NCBI GenBank assembly: GCA_008638375.1
Contig: CM018032.1
Coordinates: 53,183,882-53,247,881, forward strand
DNA: 64,000 nucleotides
Reading direction: 5' to 3'
Origin: Nyssa sinensis
Taxonomy: Eukaryota > Streptophyta > Magnoliopsida > Cornales > Nyssaceae
The notes under the pieces were generated by a model. It was not told where the DNA came from. It did not search any database and saw nothing but the letters and a program-made list of their open reading frames with translations. Shown here one piece after another: positions 51,083 to 61,762 of this stretch (positions are counted from its first letter, which is position 1; each line of letters starts with the position of its first letter). The position numbers were made by a program, and so were the translations under genes.

Positions 51083-51132
51083 TACTCCCCCCCCCCCAAG
51101 CCCTAGTCTGATGCTAGCAAGCAACTAGGGCT
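51083..51132 (-). other. Polypurine tract and adjoining inverted repeat
   Basis: On the - strand a G11 run followed by AGTAAC abuts the 3' LTR, where plus-strand DNA synthesis of a retroelement is primed. Just inside it lies a perfect 9-bp inverted repeat, AGCCCTAGT / ACTAGGGCT (51099-51107 and 51124-51132). Confidence 0.6.
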
Positions 51133-51330
51133 AAGCCTTTTTCGGAGAGTCATGTGTCCTACCTATTCGCTTTCCAAGGCAACTGTTGGGGCGCCATTTA
51201 TTGCGCAGCCGGAGATTAGGTCTTTTCAAGGTCACTATTTGTACTGGCCGATAGTTGGGTTTCCCAAAATCATCATTGTTTCGAACCGTCATGGCGTTTG
51301 GACTTGGTGGGTCCCTTCTGATACTGTGCT

Positions 51331-51338
51331 TATAAATA
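51331..51338 (+). promoter_or_regulatory. TATA box of opposite-strand unit 1
   Basis: TATAAATA lies about 170 bases before the first ATG of the gene-like unit on the + strand, inside the Tat-type element. Confidence 0.45.
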
Positions 51339-51507
51339 CTGGGTGAGATTTTGAAATGACCTTTTCCCTGTCATTTTCACTGTGCTAGAAGACTTCATCC
51401 GCCATTGTTGGTTTGTGCGACCTTGCAGAATACCGATTTCCTGAGTTAGACCAGGTTCGACTGATTTTTTCTCTTCTCTTGCTTCTTTCTTCTCAAGTCC
51501 GGGAATA

Positions 51508-53430
51508 ATGTCTGCTCCTTTTGAATCCTCAAATGCAAGTGAGGGAGTAGGAAATTCTTCTGAGATGGCTGTACCAGTCTCTTGTGGAAGATGTAGGTGA
51601 CCTTGCTCCTGAAGATATTGGGGAGAGGCCTGTTGAACCTCCCCGTAGTCTTGGGGTTAGGATAGTTGATGCCTTTGAAGAGCCCCGAGACAGGGCTTGG
51701 GGAGACCTCTGGTAGGTCTTCCCATAGAGAAGAGGGTGAGAGTGCTGTTAATCAGAGCCTTCTGGATGAGTGGAGGGTAAAATACCATTTTCCCCCAAAT
51801 GTGACCTGCAGAGTTCCAGGCCCCATGGATCGTCCCCAAAATATTGAAGCCGGGGAGATTTGTGTTTACCTTGCCCGGTTCGAAATGGGCTTGAGACTCC
51901 CATTGCCGGATTTAGTCAGGCAATTCTTTTGTTGGTACAAGCTCTGCCCTGCCGACCTGAATCTTAATAGCTGGCGGCAGCTTCTAGGGTTCATAGTCTT
52001 GGGACACCAAAACAAGGTGGATGTGTCCCTGGACTTGATCCGTAGCAATATGGATCTGAAGTTCAAACAGGCAGAAGGCCTTTTCTATATGTCCTTTGAG
52101 AAGGGGTTCCGACCCCTATCCTCCGTTCCTACTTCCAACAAAACGTGGAAGAAGTGATACTTCTTCGTCAGGAGGAGGATGGGAGCATGAAGACTTCCAG
52201 GAAGGAGAGGCCTCACCATTCCCTCGTGCTACGGGTCATAAGGGTGAGGCTTATTCCCTTAGGTTTACTTTAGCATTGCTTATGCCTTCAGAACTGATAA
52301 ACTGATATATCATTCCTTACTTCTGTGCAGTCAAGAGTGCTTGGAAGAGGCCCGATTTTACTAAAGCACTGCGAGATCAGTACCGAGTGCTGCTTTCGAC
52401 TTCTAACCGGGCTCATTCTAGTCATTGTAACTCCGGAGAACTTGATGGCTGCCCATGCTGCGGAGCTTAAGAAGAGGCTGACATCAAAGTGGGCGGTTCT
52501 GGAGGCCCAAGTGGTGGGGGAGGCTTCCTCCCGAGCTGAGCCTGATGCCCCCCTTGAAGTAAAAAGGAGGAGGTTGATTTTTGGTTCTCCCGAGCCAGCC
52601 CCTGCCGAGGCTGAGAAGGAGGCCGAACCTGCCGTTCCTGTTTCGGCTGCTCCTCCTGCCCCTTCCGGTCCGAGCAGAAGGACTAGGAAGGGGAAAGCAC
52701 CTGTCGTACCGTCCGATCCGTTTGATGAGCCGGACTATCAAATTGCCAAGAAGGCATTTGACCAGATATGGGCTCGGGGCCCTCACCGATACAGAGGGGA
52801 CGACCCCTCGAAGTTGATGACTGAGATGATGAATCTCCAGATGAGGGTAACTTCTGAAGCTTTTCTTGACTTTTCTGTTTGTTTATTTGTTCGAATCTAA
52901 ATTGTTTGTCTTGCCTTGTGCAGAGCATGCATAGTTTGGCTGCTCTGATGGTGACCCCTATGGGCCTTGAGGAGGCTGAGAAGCTGAAGGCCGAAGTGGA
53001 AGAGATGAGGCTAGAGCTTGGGACAGCCCGATCCAAGGTTCAAACCGCTGAGGAGGGTCTGAAGGAAGCTACCACCAACCTTACCGTAGCAGAGTCTGAG
53101 AGGGACATATATGCTCAGCAGGTTGAGGGGCTTCAGGCGGAGTTGGTTGAGCTCTGGGGTTCCTTTAATCAGAAGGTTCAAGAGGCAGCTGATCAAGCCA
53201 AGGTTGAGGCTGAGATGGAATTAAAAGGTGAAGTTGAATAGATGGGTGATGACCTGATCCGGTTGGGCTTTGAAAGCTTCCGAACTAAATTTCAGGTTCA
53301 GTTCCCAGGTTTCGACGTGTTGTCAATCGTTCCTCCTAAGTCTGCCTTGTCTGGTCCTGACCCGTACAAGACGGCTAGGGCTACTGCTCTTAACTTGGAA
53401 GAGGACCCAGGCCCTTCTGACAAGTCTTGA
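51508..53430 (+). pseudogene. Opposite-strand gene-like unit 1 in the Tat-type element (Transposase_28-like plus coiled coil)
   Basis: The unit begins at ATG 51508 (MSAPFESSNASEGVGNSS) and runs against the element's own direction. After a frameshift, 51666-52157 carries EAGEICVYLARFEMGLRLPL, LVRQFFCWYKLCPADLNLNS and WRQLLGFIVLGHQNK, the pattern of the Pfam 'putative gypsy type transposon' family. Likely splice sites give exons 52331-52846 and 52924 onward (acceptors TTCTGTGCAG and CTTGTGCAG, donor GGGTAACT). Exon 2 encodes a Pro/Ala-rich basic linker. Exon 3 encodes a coiled coil (EAEKLKAEVEEMRLELGTAR). A single in-frame TAG at 53239 separates it from a further 62 codons ending at 53430. Antisense extra ORFs are known in some Tat elements; their function is unknown. 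Frameshifts disable this copy. Confidence 0.7.
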
Positions 53431-54149
53431 GGCTTTATTGATTTTTTTTTTTTTTAATGTAATGGATGTATACTTCTGATCAGTAAAATTGACTTTCCTT
53501 CAGATTCTTCTTGTGTTCTTTCCTCCTGTGCAATTCTGTCATTAAGTGTAGCTGTTCTGAGCCTCTTGCTTGTTCAGATCAACCGTCCAGTAGTCGATAG
53601 TTATCTTCCGAGCTTCGATACTTGCAATTGAATAATAAATGTAGACTAACTTCAACTGTCTCATCATAATGAGATAAGAAAGCAAGCATAATCAGATAGA
53701 TAGAGCTCAATAGAGTGGGCGTAAATTTTCGTAGATCTCTGAGATAGACTGCTCTGAATCAAGAGCTCGTGAAGATAATCAGGGAGCTTGTGGTTGTCAT
53801 TATGATGCTCGGCATGCTGTTTTCGAGTACTTAGGATCAGGATATGTCCGAGCTGTTTTGGCCTTTGTTATGTGACTGGCCTGTCATAAAATAGTTAAGA
53901 CTGTAAGTTCTGAATCTTGGATAGGAGGCCTGTTCATTTAGACGTTGTCCCCCTCTCTTTATCAATTCAGAAGCTCCAGTGCTGGACTGTGATTTTCGTT
54001 CATAGAGCTCTGTACCCTGTCTCTTGGTATATCGAAGAGGCACATTTAATGCACCGTTTATTTATTCGATTGCCGTTTGGGATTTTAAGGCCAATTTCTT
54101 TTTCACCGTTGCGACAGTTCAGTTGGGTGGCTTTTGAACTTCAAGGGTC

Positions 54150-54870
54150 TATATATATAGAAACGAGGGCATTTGGTTACGTTCAACCCTTTTATTCCTA
54201 AACTGTTTCCTCGTAGGAGAGACTTTAGATGCTGCCGGAATTTTGTCACTCGCCCGGAGATGATGGATGATTCTCTGTCTGAGTTAAGAATGATTAAACT
54301 GTGGCCGAGATTTAACCTTCCCCCTTTTTCAGTCTCCAAGGAAGGATTAAAAGAGGCACAAGTCTTCTTGTCTCCTCTGGCATTCAGTCGAGATTCCTCC
54401 GATTGGTGGTGCTCTCTCCCTGATTCAACCGAGGCTTGGAGCGCCGATGATGAAGACGCAAGTGGGGTGCCTCCTCTTCTTCATGTTTCGTCAGAGACCT
54501 CTGCTCCAATCCGGTGGGGTGTAACAACTGACGTGAGGAAGACGAATGGCGGTCCCCTGAGACCCAGAGCCCTCATCCTCCGTTGGTCGTGAGAACCGGT
54601 GATAGTGATGATGAAATGACCTGGGTGCTTCTTGATGCGGATTGGGGTTCAGTGTTCCTTCCTTTCAAATGGAGCCGACGACGGCGATAATAGAAGTTTT
54701 GGATCCTGTGCCCTTTTATCATCCCATGAAGAAAAGCCGTGATGTTGCCAAGTGTAGCTTTTGTAGTAGCTTCTGTAATAGCTTCTGTAATAGCTTTTGT
54801 AATAGCTTCTGTTTTATTTCCAGTCTTTGTACTGATGTAAATCTTCTGATTTATCAATAAAATTGAGCTC
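54150..54870 (+). other. Opposite-strand gene-like unit 2 in the Tat-type element
   Basis: TATATATA (54150-54158) precedes an open frame at 54173-54592 (starting MVTFNPFIPKLFPRRRDF, with PEMMDDSLSELRMIKLWPRF and RDSSDWWCSLPDSTEAW). A 15-bp array with TAGCTTCTGTAA phrases (54755-54815) and an AATAAAAT polyadenylation-like signal at 54858 follow. The arrangement resembles a compact gene. No family was recognised. It could be a decayed duplicate or an unrelated capture. Confidence 0.35.
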
Positions 54871-55159
54871 TTTTTTCTCAGATCTGATGTTCTTTTCTGT
54901 TTGAGTGTGCCATTTTGAGTTAGATTACCCTTTTGTGCACTTCTGATCAATAATTCCTCCGTATGTCTCGAGAATAGATCAAAGAAACTTAGAAAAATGC
55001 TTGAATCAAAATACTTTACGTCTGATCTGCACCATAGTACTTGTTGCTTGTTTGACAGATAAGCCAAATAATATAAATATCAGATCTGAGGTGTTCCGAT
55101 CTAGGAAACTTTAGTTTGTAGATGCCCGAAACTTTTGTCTTTGGATGGACTGGATTATA

Positions 55160-55790
55160 GAATCTGCTAATTGAAGACGGACCAGGCTCGGAAGGCCTGT
55201 GCATTAGGGTGGTCCAGGCTCGGAAGGCCTGTGCATTAGGGTGGTCCAGGCTCTACAGGCCTGCGTATTTAGAAAAATGGACCAAGTATTTAAGACTTGC
55301 ATATTACGGACCAGGCTCTGGAGGCCTGTGTATTAATAGATGGACCAAGTGCTGAGACTTGTACTTTTATGGACCAGGCTCTAGAGGCCTGTGGATTAAT
55401 AGATGGACCAAGTACTGAGACTTGTACATTTATGGACCAGGCTCTAGAGGCCTGTGCATTAATAGATGGACCAAGTACGAAGACTTGTACATTTATGGAC
55501 CAGGCTCTAGAGGCCTGTGCATTAATAGATGGACCAAGTACGAAGACTTGTACATTTATGGACCAGGCTCTGGAGGCCTATGCATTAATAGATGGACCAA
55601 GTGATGAGACTTGTACATTTATGGACCAGGCTCTGGAAGCCTGTGCATTAATGATGGACCAAGTGCTGAGACTTGTACATTTATGGACCAGGCTCTGGAG
55701 GCCTGTGCATTAATAGATGGACCAAGTGCTGAGACTTGTACATTTATGGACCAGGCTCTAGAGGCCTGTGCATTAATAGATGAACATTCT
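55160..55790. repeat. 63-bp tandem array in the Tat-type element
   Basis: About eight full units of GGACCAGGCTCTAGAGGCCT + GTGCATTAATAGATGGACC + AAGTGCTGAGACTTGTACAT lie at 55308-55780, preceded by shorter degenerate half-units of about 34 bp (GGTCCAGGCTCGGAAGGCCT). Because 63 is a multiple of three, long open frames run through it, but one unit has a 1-base deletion (near 55650). It lies 3' of integrase in the element's sense, where Tat elements often have tandem arrays. Confidence 0.92.
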
Positions 55791-55931
55791 ATGGAAGTAA
55801 AAGAAACATATCTGTTGATAATACTTCCGTAAGTGTTCTACGTTCCATGGCCTAGGAACATGCTTTCCAGTCATGTCTTCTAGCCAGTAAGTGGTAGGCC
55901 GAACAACCTTTGTTACTTTGTAGGGGCCTTC

Positions 55932-57044
55932 CTAGTTTGGTGACAACTTTCCCATGGTGAGATCCTTGGTTTTTTGAAAGACTCTTCTTAAGACGAAGTC
56001 TCCGACTTGAAAGCTGACTATCTCGAGTCCTACCTTGGATTTGTCGACCATTCTCTGTTGATAGGCTTCCATCCTGATGCTAGCTTGATCCCTTCTCTCT
56101 TCGAGCAAATCCAAGTTTTCCATCAGCTGTTGATCATTGGATTCTTGCTCAAAGGCTTCTGTTCTCAGGGTTGGCATACCGATCTCAATCGGAATTACTG
56201 CTTCTGTCCCATAGGCTAGTGAGAAGGGAGTCTCAGAGGTGGGAGTTCTTTTAGTCGTTCTGTAGGCCCAAAAGACTCCGGGGAGTTCTTCTGCCCATTT
56301 TCCTTTGGCCTGCTCCAACCTTTTCTTTAACCCGTCAAGGATTGTTCGGTTGGTGACCTCCGCTTGCCTATTTGCTTGTGGATGGCCTGGAGAGGCGAAG
56401 TGCTGCCTAATGTTGAGATTTTCGCAGAATGCCTTGAAGCCTTTACCAGTGAATTGTGTCCTATTGTTGAAGATAATTACACGTGGTATGCCGAACCTGC
56501 ACACAATGTTCTTCCAGGTGAAGCTCTCAACTTCCTTTTCTGTGATATGTGTCAGAGGCTCGGCTTCGGCCCATTTAGAGAAGTAGTCGATGGCCACCAA
56601 GAGATATTTCCTGTTTGGAGGTGCCTTTGGTAATGGACCCACAATGTCCATCCCCCACTAAGCAAAGGGCCAAGGACTAGGAATTGGGATAAGCTCATGA
56701 TGAGGCTGATGCTGGTTTGGGGCAAATCTCTGGCATTTGTCGCACTTCCGAACGTATTCCTTAGCCTATTTCAACATGCCAGGCCAGTAATAGCCCTGCG
56801 ATAGAGCTCGGTGGGCTATAGTTCTGCCCCCATTATGATTCCCGCAAATTCCTTCGTGTATTTCAGCCAAGACATATTGTGACTCGTCTGGAGCTAAGCA
56901 TTTTAATAGAGGTTGAGAATACGACCTTCTGTAAAGCTTGTTGTTTAGGATCAGGTACCGAGCTGCTCTAATTCTGATTCTCCTGGCTTTGTTTTTGTCA
57001 TCTGAGAGGAGCCCGGATCTCAGATACTGGAGGATTGGGGTCAT
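55932..57044 (-). pseudogene. Integrase of the Tat-type element (catalytic Asp replaced)
   Basis: An N-terminal HHCC zinc region is partly preserved (EIHEGICGNHNGGRTIAHRA). It is followed by a stop and then the core: MDIVGPLPKAPPNRKYLLVA supplies the first Asp. The second catalytic Asp block reads VIIFNNRTQF, with Asn where Asp is expected. GHPQANRQAEVTNRTI supplies the Glu region. The C-terminal DFVLRRVFQKTKDLTMGKLS follows. Integrase would insert the element's cDNA. With the D-to-N change and two stops in the N-terminal part, this copy cannot. Confidence 0.88.
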
Positions 57045-57116
57045 CCAGTTATGGGGCTGTTCATCAATTTGAGCGATTGGGCTTCCTCAATGCTAGATCC
57101 TAGCTGAAAGGAGATT

Positions 57117-57521
57117 TTAATTAGTGGAGTTTGCTTCAGACTTGAGGCGGGAGGCCATGTTAGCCAGAGCATCTGCTCTGCAATTCTGGCTTCTCGCAAT
57201 TTTCTGGATAGTAAATGTCTGGAAGGAATGCTTTAAGTGGTTCACCAGTTCGGAGTACCGGAGCATCCTATCATCTTTAATGGCAAATTCTCCCAAGACT
57301 TGGCTCACCACCAGTTGGGAGTCAGAGAAGACATCGAGGTTCTGAGCCTCGCATTCCAAGGCAAGCTTCATGCCCAAGATCAGGGCTTCATATTCGGCTT
57401 CATTATTGGAAGCTTTGAATCCCAGGCTGATTGCTTTTTCTGACGTGAGCCCATCAGGAGACTGTAGTACCAGGCCTACCCTTGAACCTTGATCGGTTGA
57501 CGATCCATCAATGTATAGCAA
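57117..57521 (-). pseudogene. Additional (plant 'dual') RNase H of the Tat-type element
   Basis: The frame has LYIDGSSTDQGSRVGLVLQS (first Asp), SNNEAEYEALILGMKLALE (Glu) and LDVFSDSQLVVSQVLGEF (Asp), then IARSQNCRADALANMAS (final Asp). This is the archaeal-type RNase H that distinguishes the Tat lineage. The local frame is intact over 134 codons, but it is cut off from RT upstream by a stop. Confidence 0.85.
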
Positions 57522-57599
57522 CCAGGTTCTCGAAGTTTCAGTGAGTTGCGCTTTGTTCTGAAGTGCTGGGGTGAACTCTGCTACGAAATCGGCTAAGGC

Positions 57600-59012
57600 C
57601 TACCCTTTGATGGAGTTTCGGGGTACATACGATATATCGAACTCCCCTAACTCCACAGACCACTTCACCAATCTTCTCGATACCTCAGGTTTCCTCAGTA
57701 TTGACTTCAGAGGATAGGCAGTTGGGATCTCGATTGGATGGGCTTGGAAATAAGGTCGAAGCTTCCGAGCTGATATGACCAAGGCATAGGCCAGTTTCTC
57801 TACTTCTGGGTACCTTTTTTCCGTGTAAAGTAGTGCTCTACTGACGTAGAATATAGGCCTCTATACTCCTCTGTCCTGTCTGATCAATGCGGAACTGACC
57901 GCATTTTCAGGAAACTGCGAGGTACAAGAGCAACTTTTCCCCTTGTACTGGTTTTGACAAGAGCTCTGGAGAGGCTAGATACTCTTTTAGTTCTTGAAAG
58001 GATTTCTAGCATTCTTCCGTCCACTACAGAGCTTTGCTGCCCTTTAGAGCTTTGAAGAAAGGCAGGCAGCGATTGGTGGATTTGGATATAAATCTGCTTC
58101 AGTGCCGCAATTCTGCCATTCAGTGCCTGAATTTCCTTTTTGGTCCTTGGTGAGGTCAGTCCAATTAGAGCTTGGATCTGAGTGGGGTCTGCTTTGATAC
58201 CCCTCTGAGAGACAATGTATCCCAAGAATTTTCCCTTCGTAACTCCGAAGGTACATTTCGAGGGATTGAGCTTCATCCTGTGCTGTTTGAGGATATCGAA
58301 GGTCTGGGCTAAGTGCTGGAGGTGACTGCCTTTCTGAAGACTCTTTACCAGCATGTCGTCGATGTATACCTCCATGGTGCTGCCGAGCAGTAGGGCTGAA
58401 CATCTTGTTCACCAACCGCTGATAAGTGGCTCCAGCATTCTTCAACCCGAAAGGCATTACTTTGTAGCAGTAGAGCCCTCGTTCGGTTATGAAGGCTGTC
58501 TTCTCTTGGTCTGGAGGGTATATCTGGATCTGGTTGTACCCAGAATAGGCATCCATGAAACTCATAAGCTCATGCCCTGCAGTGGCGTCAACCAGTTGGT
58601 CTATTCTTGGCAGTGGAAAGCTGTCCTTAGGGCATGCCTTGTTGAGGTCTGTATAATCAACGCAGACTCTCCACTTGCCGTTTTTCTTCTTAACAAGCAC
58701 GGTGTTGGCTAGCCACTCAGGATAGAATACTTCCCGTATCATCCTGGCGTCCAGTAGCCTTTGGACTTCTTCATTTATAATCTGATGTCGTTCAGGAGCA
58801 ATCGGTCTTCTCTTCTATCTGACTGGCGGGTGATCCGGATCCACCATCAGCTTGTGAGTTATAAGAGTGGGATCTATTCCCTCCATGTCTTTGGTCTCCC
58901 AAGCAAAGATAGAGAGGTTGTTTTTCAAGAACCTGACTATCTTTTCCTGCTCGGTGTGCGTTAGGTCTGGGCCGATGTACAAATAACGCCCCTCTGCTTC
59001 TAAACTGACCAA
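57600..59012 (-). pseudogene. Reverse transcriptase and adjoining RNase H of the Tat-type element
   Basis: RT runs through EWLANTVLVKKKNGKWRVCV, DYTDLNKACPKDSFPLPRID, FMDAYSGYNQI (catalytic Asp) and FGLKNAGATYQRLVNKMF. A frameshift occurs near 58390, then VYIDDMLVKS, the YIDD active site. The connection region LNPSKCTFGVTKGKFLGYIV follows. The degraded first RNase H ends at LVKWSVELGEFDISYVP. Stops at the N-terminal side and two or more frameshifts are present. Confidence 0.88.
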
Positions 59013-59157
59013 TACTTTAATGGGCTCGCCAACAGGTTTGGCTCGGCTTGTCGCGTCCCCTTGGGCTCAAAGGTTCTTCAATGTTGGATGGGCAATCTTC
59101 CACCTCGGGAGAGTGAGTGAAAACCAGATCCGCACAATCCCGAGTGTACTGTAATTG

Positions 59158-59751
59158 CTATTTAGGAGCTCTCTCCTTGAGGGCAATAGCGTGGCACTCT
59201 CGGGAGGTTGGCTGACACCCTCTAACCGAGTAGACGTTCTGGTTGTGGACGTACTTCAGACACTGATGGAGGGTTGAAGTGACTGCTCCTATCTGATGCA
59301 ACCAGGGTCTCCCGATTATAACATTGTAGGGAGATTTCATGTTTAACACCATGTACTCCGAGATGGTTGTCTTCTGCCCTTCACCCTCTCCTACGATAGT
59401 AGGAAGGTCGATTCTCCCCAAAGGGGTACTGAGGTTGCCATCAAAAGCTGCCATCACGGCAGTGGTGGGCTTAACGTTGTCATGGTGTATCCCCATCTAT
59501 TTAAGTGGCTCGTAGAACAGTATGTTGACGGAGCTGCCAGTATCGACCAGGACTCTCCGGGTCTCGAAGTTGGCGATTCTGAGGGTGATAACAAGGGCAT
59601 CACTGTGAGGGCAATGTACCCCTGCTAGATCTTGCTCAATGAATTGAATCTCCGGTGCTGGCTTGAGCCTCTTTTCTACGTTGGAGATCTGTAATACGTT
59701 CGGGGCAACTCTGGCCTCCCGAGCATATCTCTTTCTTGCCCTGTTGGACAT
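59158..59751 (-). pseudogene. Aspartic protease of the Tat-type element
   Basis: RRVLVDTGSSVNILFYEPLK carries the DTGSS active site. TISEYMVLNMKSPYNVIIGR and PWLHQIGAVTSTLHQCLKY are the flap/C-terminal block. A stop separates the two halves at 59496. The enzyme would cut the Gag-Pol polyprotein. Confidence 0.88.
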
Positions 59752-60074
59752 TCCTGTGATAGGGGAGTCAGCATGGAGGACGTAGATAACATGGTTGTTC
59801 TGCCTCTGAGGCTCGTTCCGTCCTTCCCTCTGCTCCTGCCTCTGTTCGGGCCTTTGATCTGGCCGTTGTTGAGGCTTGTCATCTTGGGGGTTCTGCCTTC
59901 TGTCCAGCTTGACATTCCTGTGATAGGGGAGTCAGCATGGAGGACGTAGATAACATGGTTGTTCTGCCTCTGAGGCTCGTTCCGTCCTTCCCTCTGCTCC
60001 TGCCTCTGTTCGGGCCTTTGATCTGGCCGTTGTTGAGGCTTGTCATCTTGGGGGTTCTGCCTTCTGTCCAGCTT
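59747..60074. repeat. Perfect 164-bp tandem duplication between gag and protease
   Basis: Copies at 59747-59910 and 59911-60074 start GACATTCCTGTGATAGGGG and look identical throughout. 164 is not a multiple of three, so the duplication shifts the gag-pol frame. Its identity implies it arose recently. Confidence 0.92.
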
Positions 60075-61685
60075 GACGAACTCCCGAAGACGCCCCTTCT
60101 TTATGAGCTGCTCTATCTCATACCGGAGGGTCCTGCATGTGTTAGTTGTATGTCCATGATCTTTATGGAAATTACAATACTTACTTTGGTCCCGCAGGCT
60201 AGGGTCTCCTTTGATTGGTTCCGGCCACCTCAGGTTCTCCCGATCTCGGATCTGCCGGAGTACCTCGTTTGGTGTGGTGTTTAAAGGAGTGAAGTTGGTG
60301 AACTCCCTTGGTCCGGAGTTGTACACAGCTAAGGGTGCTGCTTTCTTCTTTGGGCTTCTGGCCCTCTTTTTGTTGGAGTCTCTTCTATGATCCTCCTTCT
60401 TGTGGTCCTCCTTCTTCGGATTGTCCCTCTGGGTCTGATCTTTGCCCTTCTGGGATGTGCGGTTGGCTTCTTCCAGGTTGATGTACTTTCTGGCCCGATC
60501 CATTAATGCCGCCATATCGGTTGGAGGGCTCTTCGTTAAGGAGTCTCTGAATCCACCTTGGGCAAGCCCAGCAGTCAGGGCTGTTACAAGGAATTTCGGG
60601 CTGCAGTCAGTGATCTCCGTGAGTTCGGTATTGAAGCGCGCGATGTAGGCTCTGAGGGATTCCTCCCTAGTCTGTTTGATGTTTAACAGGAACTCTGGAC
60701 CCCTTCTAAGCCTCCTGCTGGTCATAAACCTGTCCAAAAACTGTCTACCAAGCTCGTAGAAGCTGGTATTGAGTTTGGAGGGAGGTTGTGGAACCACTTC
60801 AGAGCAATTTCCTTCAAGCTGGTAATGAAGGTTCAGCACATGAAAGCATCAGAGGCTCCGTGAAGGGCCATCGTATGCTGATAGTGCGAGAGATGATCCC
60901 CTGGATCTCCAGATCCATCATATAGGGTGAACTTGGGCACCATGAACTTTCTGGGCCTCTCTTCTGACATGATGGTGTGAGTGAACGGAGTGGCTAGTCT
61001 TCCGAGCAGCCTGGCCAACTCGTCTTATTCTGGAGGGTTCTGTGGTCCTCTCAGGGAGATTGTTCGGTCCATAGATTCGGACAATTTCCTCTACCCTCCG
61101 CTGATCCCTGATTCTGACATCTTGCGAACCCTGCCTAACAGCCTCGGCATCAGGGTAGTAGGGTTGAGCACGTCCTTCGGACGGAGGAGGATTCCGAACC
61201 GGAGGGATTGGTGCTGTATGGGGATGAGGCTCCTGCGGTGCCGGATGTGCTCCCGAGGCCCTTGGAGTTGGGGCCCGAGTAGTACTCCGGTAATGGACGT
61301 CAGGAACGAAGGCTGATGTTCCCCAGCATGGAGCTGACGGCTGTGGATCTCTGCCAACGCGGGCAACGCCCGGTGGGTGCCCAGGCTGGTTAGCTGGAGC
61401 CTGCTCATGGGGTTCTTCATTCTCCGTGGCAACAGGAGGTTGCGTTCCTGCGGCGAAGTTGACCGGCGGGTTAGGAGAACCCGCTGCTTGGTTTTGTGTG
61501 AGTGTTGCCAGCGTTCTAGTGATGGCAAGCAACTGTTCTTGCACCAGTTCATTGTGTCGTTTGATCGATTCGATCTCTTGTCGCATGGGGTTAACCGCTG
61601 GTCCCTTTGTACGAGGAGCAGGCGGCTGACGCTGAGAGTTTTGCGAATTCTGAGTATTCTGTCGTGGTCGGAGATTTGGTGCCAT
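60075..61685 (-). pseudogene. gag of the Tat-type element
   Basis: It starts MAPNLRPRQNTQNSQ at 61685, about 77 bases inside the 5' LTR. A Pro/Gln-rich N-terminal region comes first. A frameshift near 61000 precedes PKFTLYDGSGDPGDHLSHYQ and TSRRLRRGPEFLLNIKQTRE, the Retrotrans_gag core. A Lys-rich linker and a knuckle-like YCNFHKDHGHTTNTCRTLRY follow. The 3' part runs into the 164-bp duplication. Gag would form the particle; this copy is broken. Confidence 0.87.
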
Positions 61686-61740
61686 GGTTTTCCGGTGAGG
61701 AAAGAGATGGATTTATGAATAGAGCACTTGGAGATTAGTC

Positions 61741-61762
61741 GTTCCCACAGACGGCGCCAAAC
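61741..61762 (-). other. Primer-binding site of the Tat-type element
   Basis: Next to the 5' LTR the - strand reads GTTTGGCGCCGTCTGTGGGA. The core TGGCGCCGT matches the 3' end complement of tRNA-Asp; matching beyond nine bases is poor, so the tRNA assignment is tentative. Confidence 0.6.

Noticed and set aside
55160..55790. CRISPR-like array
   Set aside because: The units are contiguous 63-bp copies without unique spacers, and this is plant nuclear DNA.
55297..55832. Repetitive protein of 73-138 residues
   Set aside because: The open frames follow from the 63-bp period, and one unit has a 1-base deletion.
56007..61718. Many + strand open frames across gag-pol
   Set aside because: They are antisense shadows of recognisable gag, protease, RT, RNase H and integrase frames. 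None shows family features.
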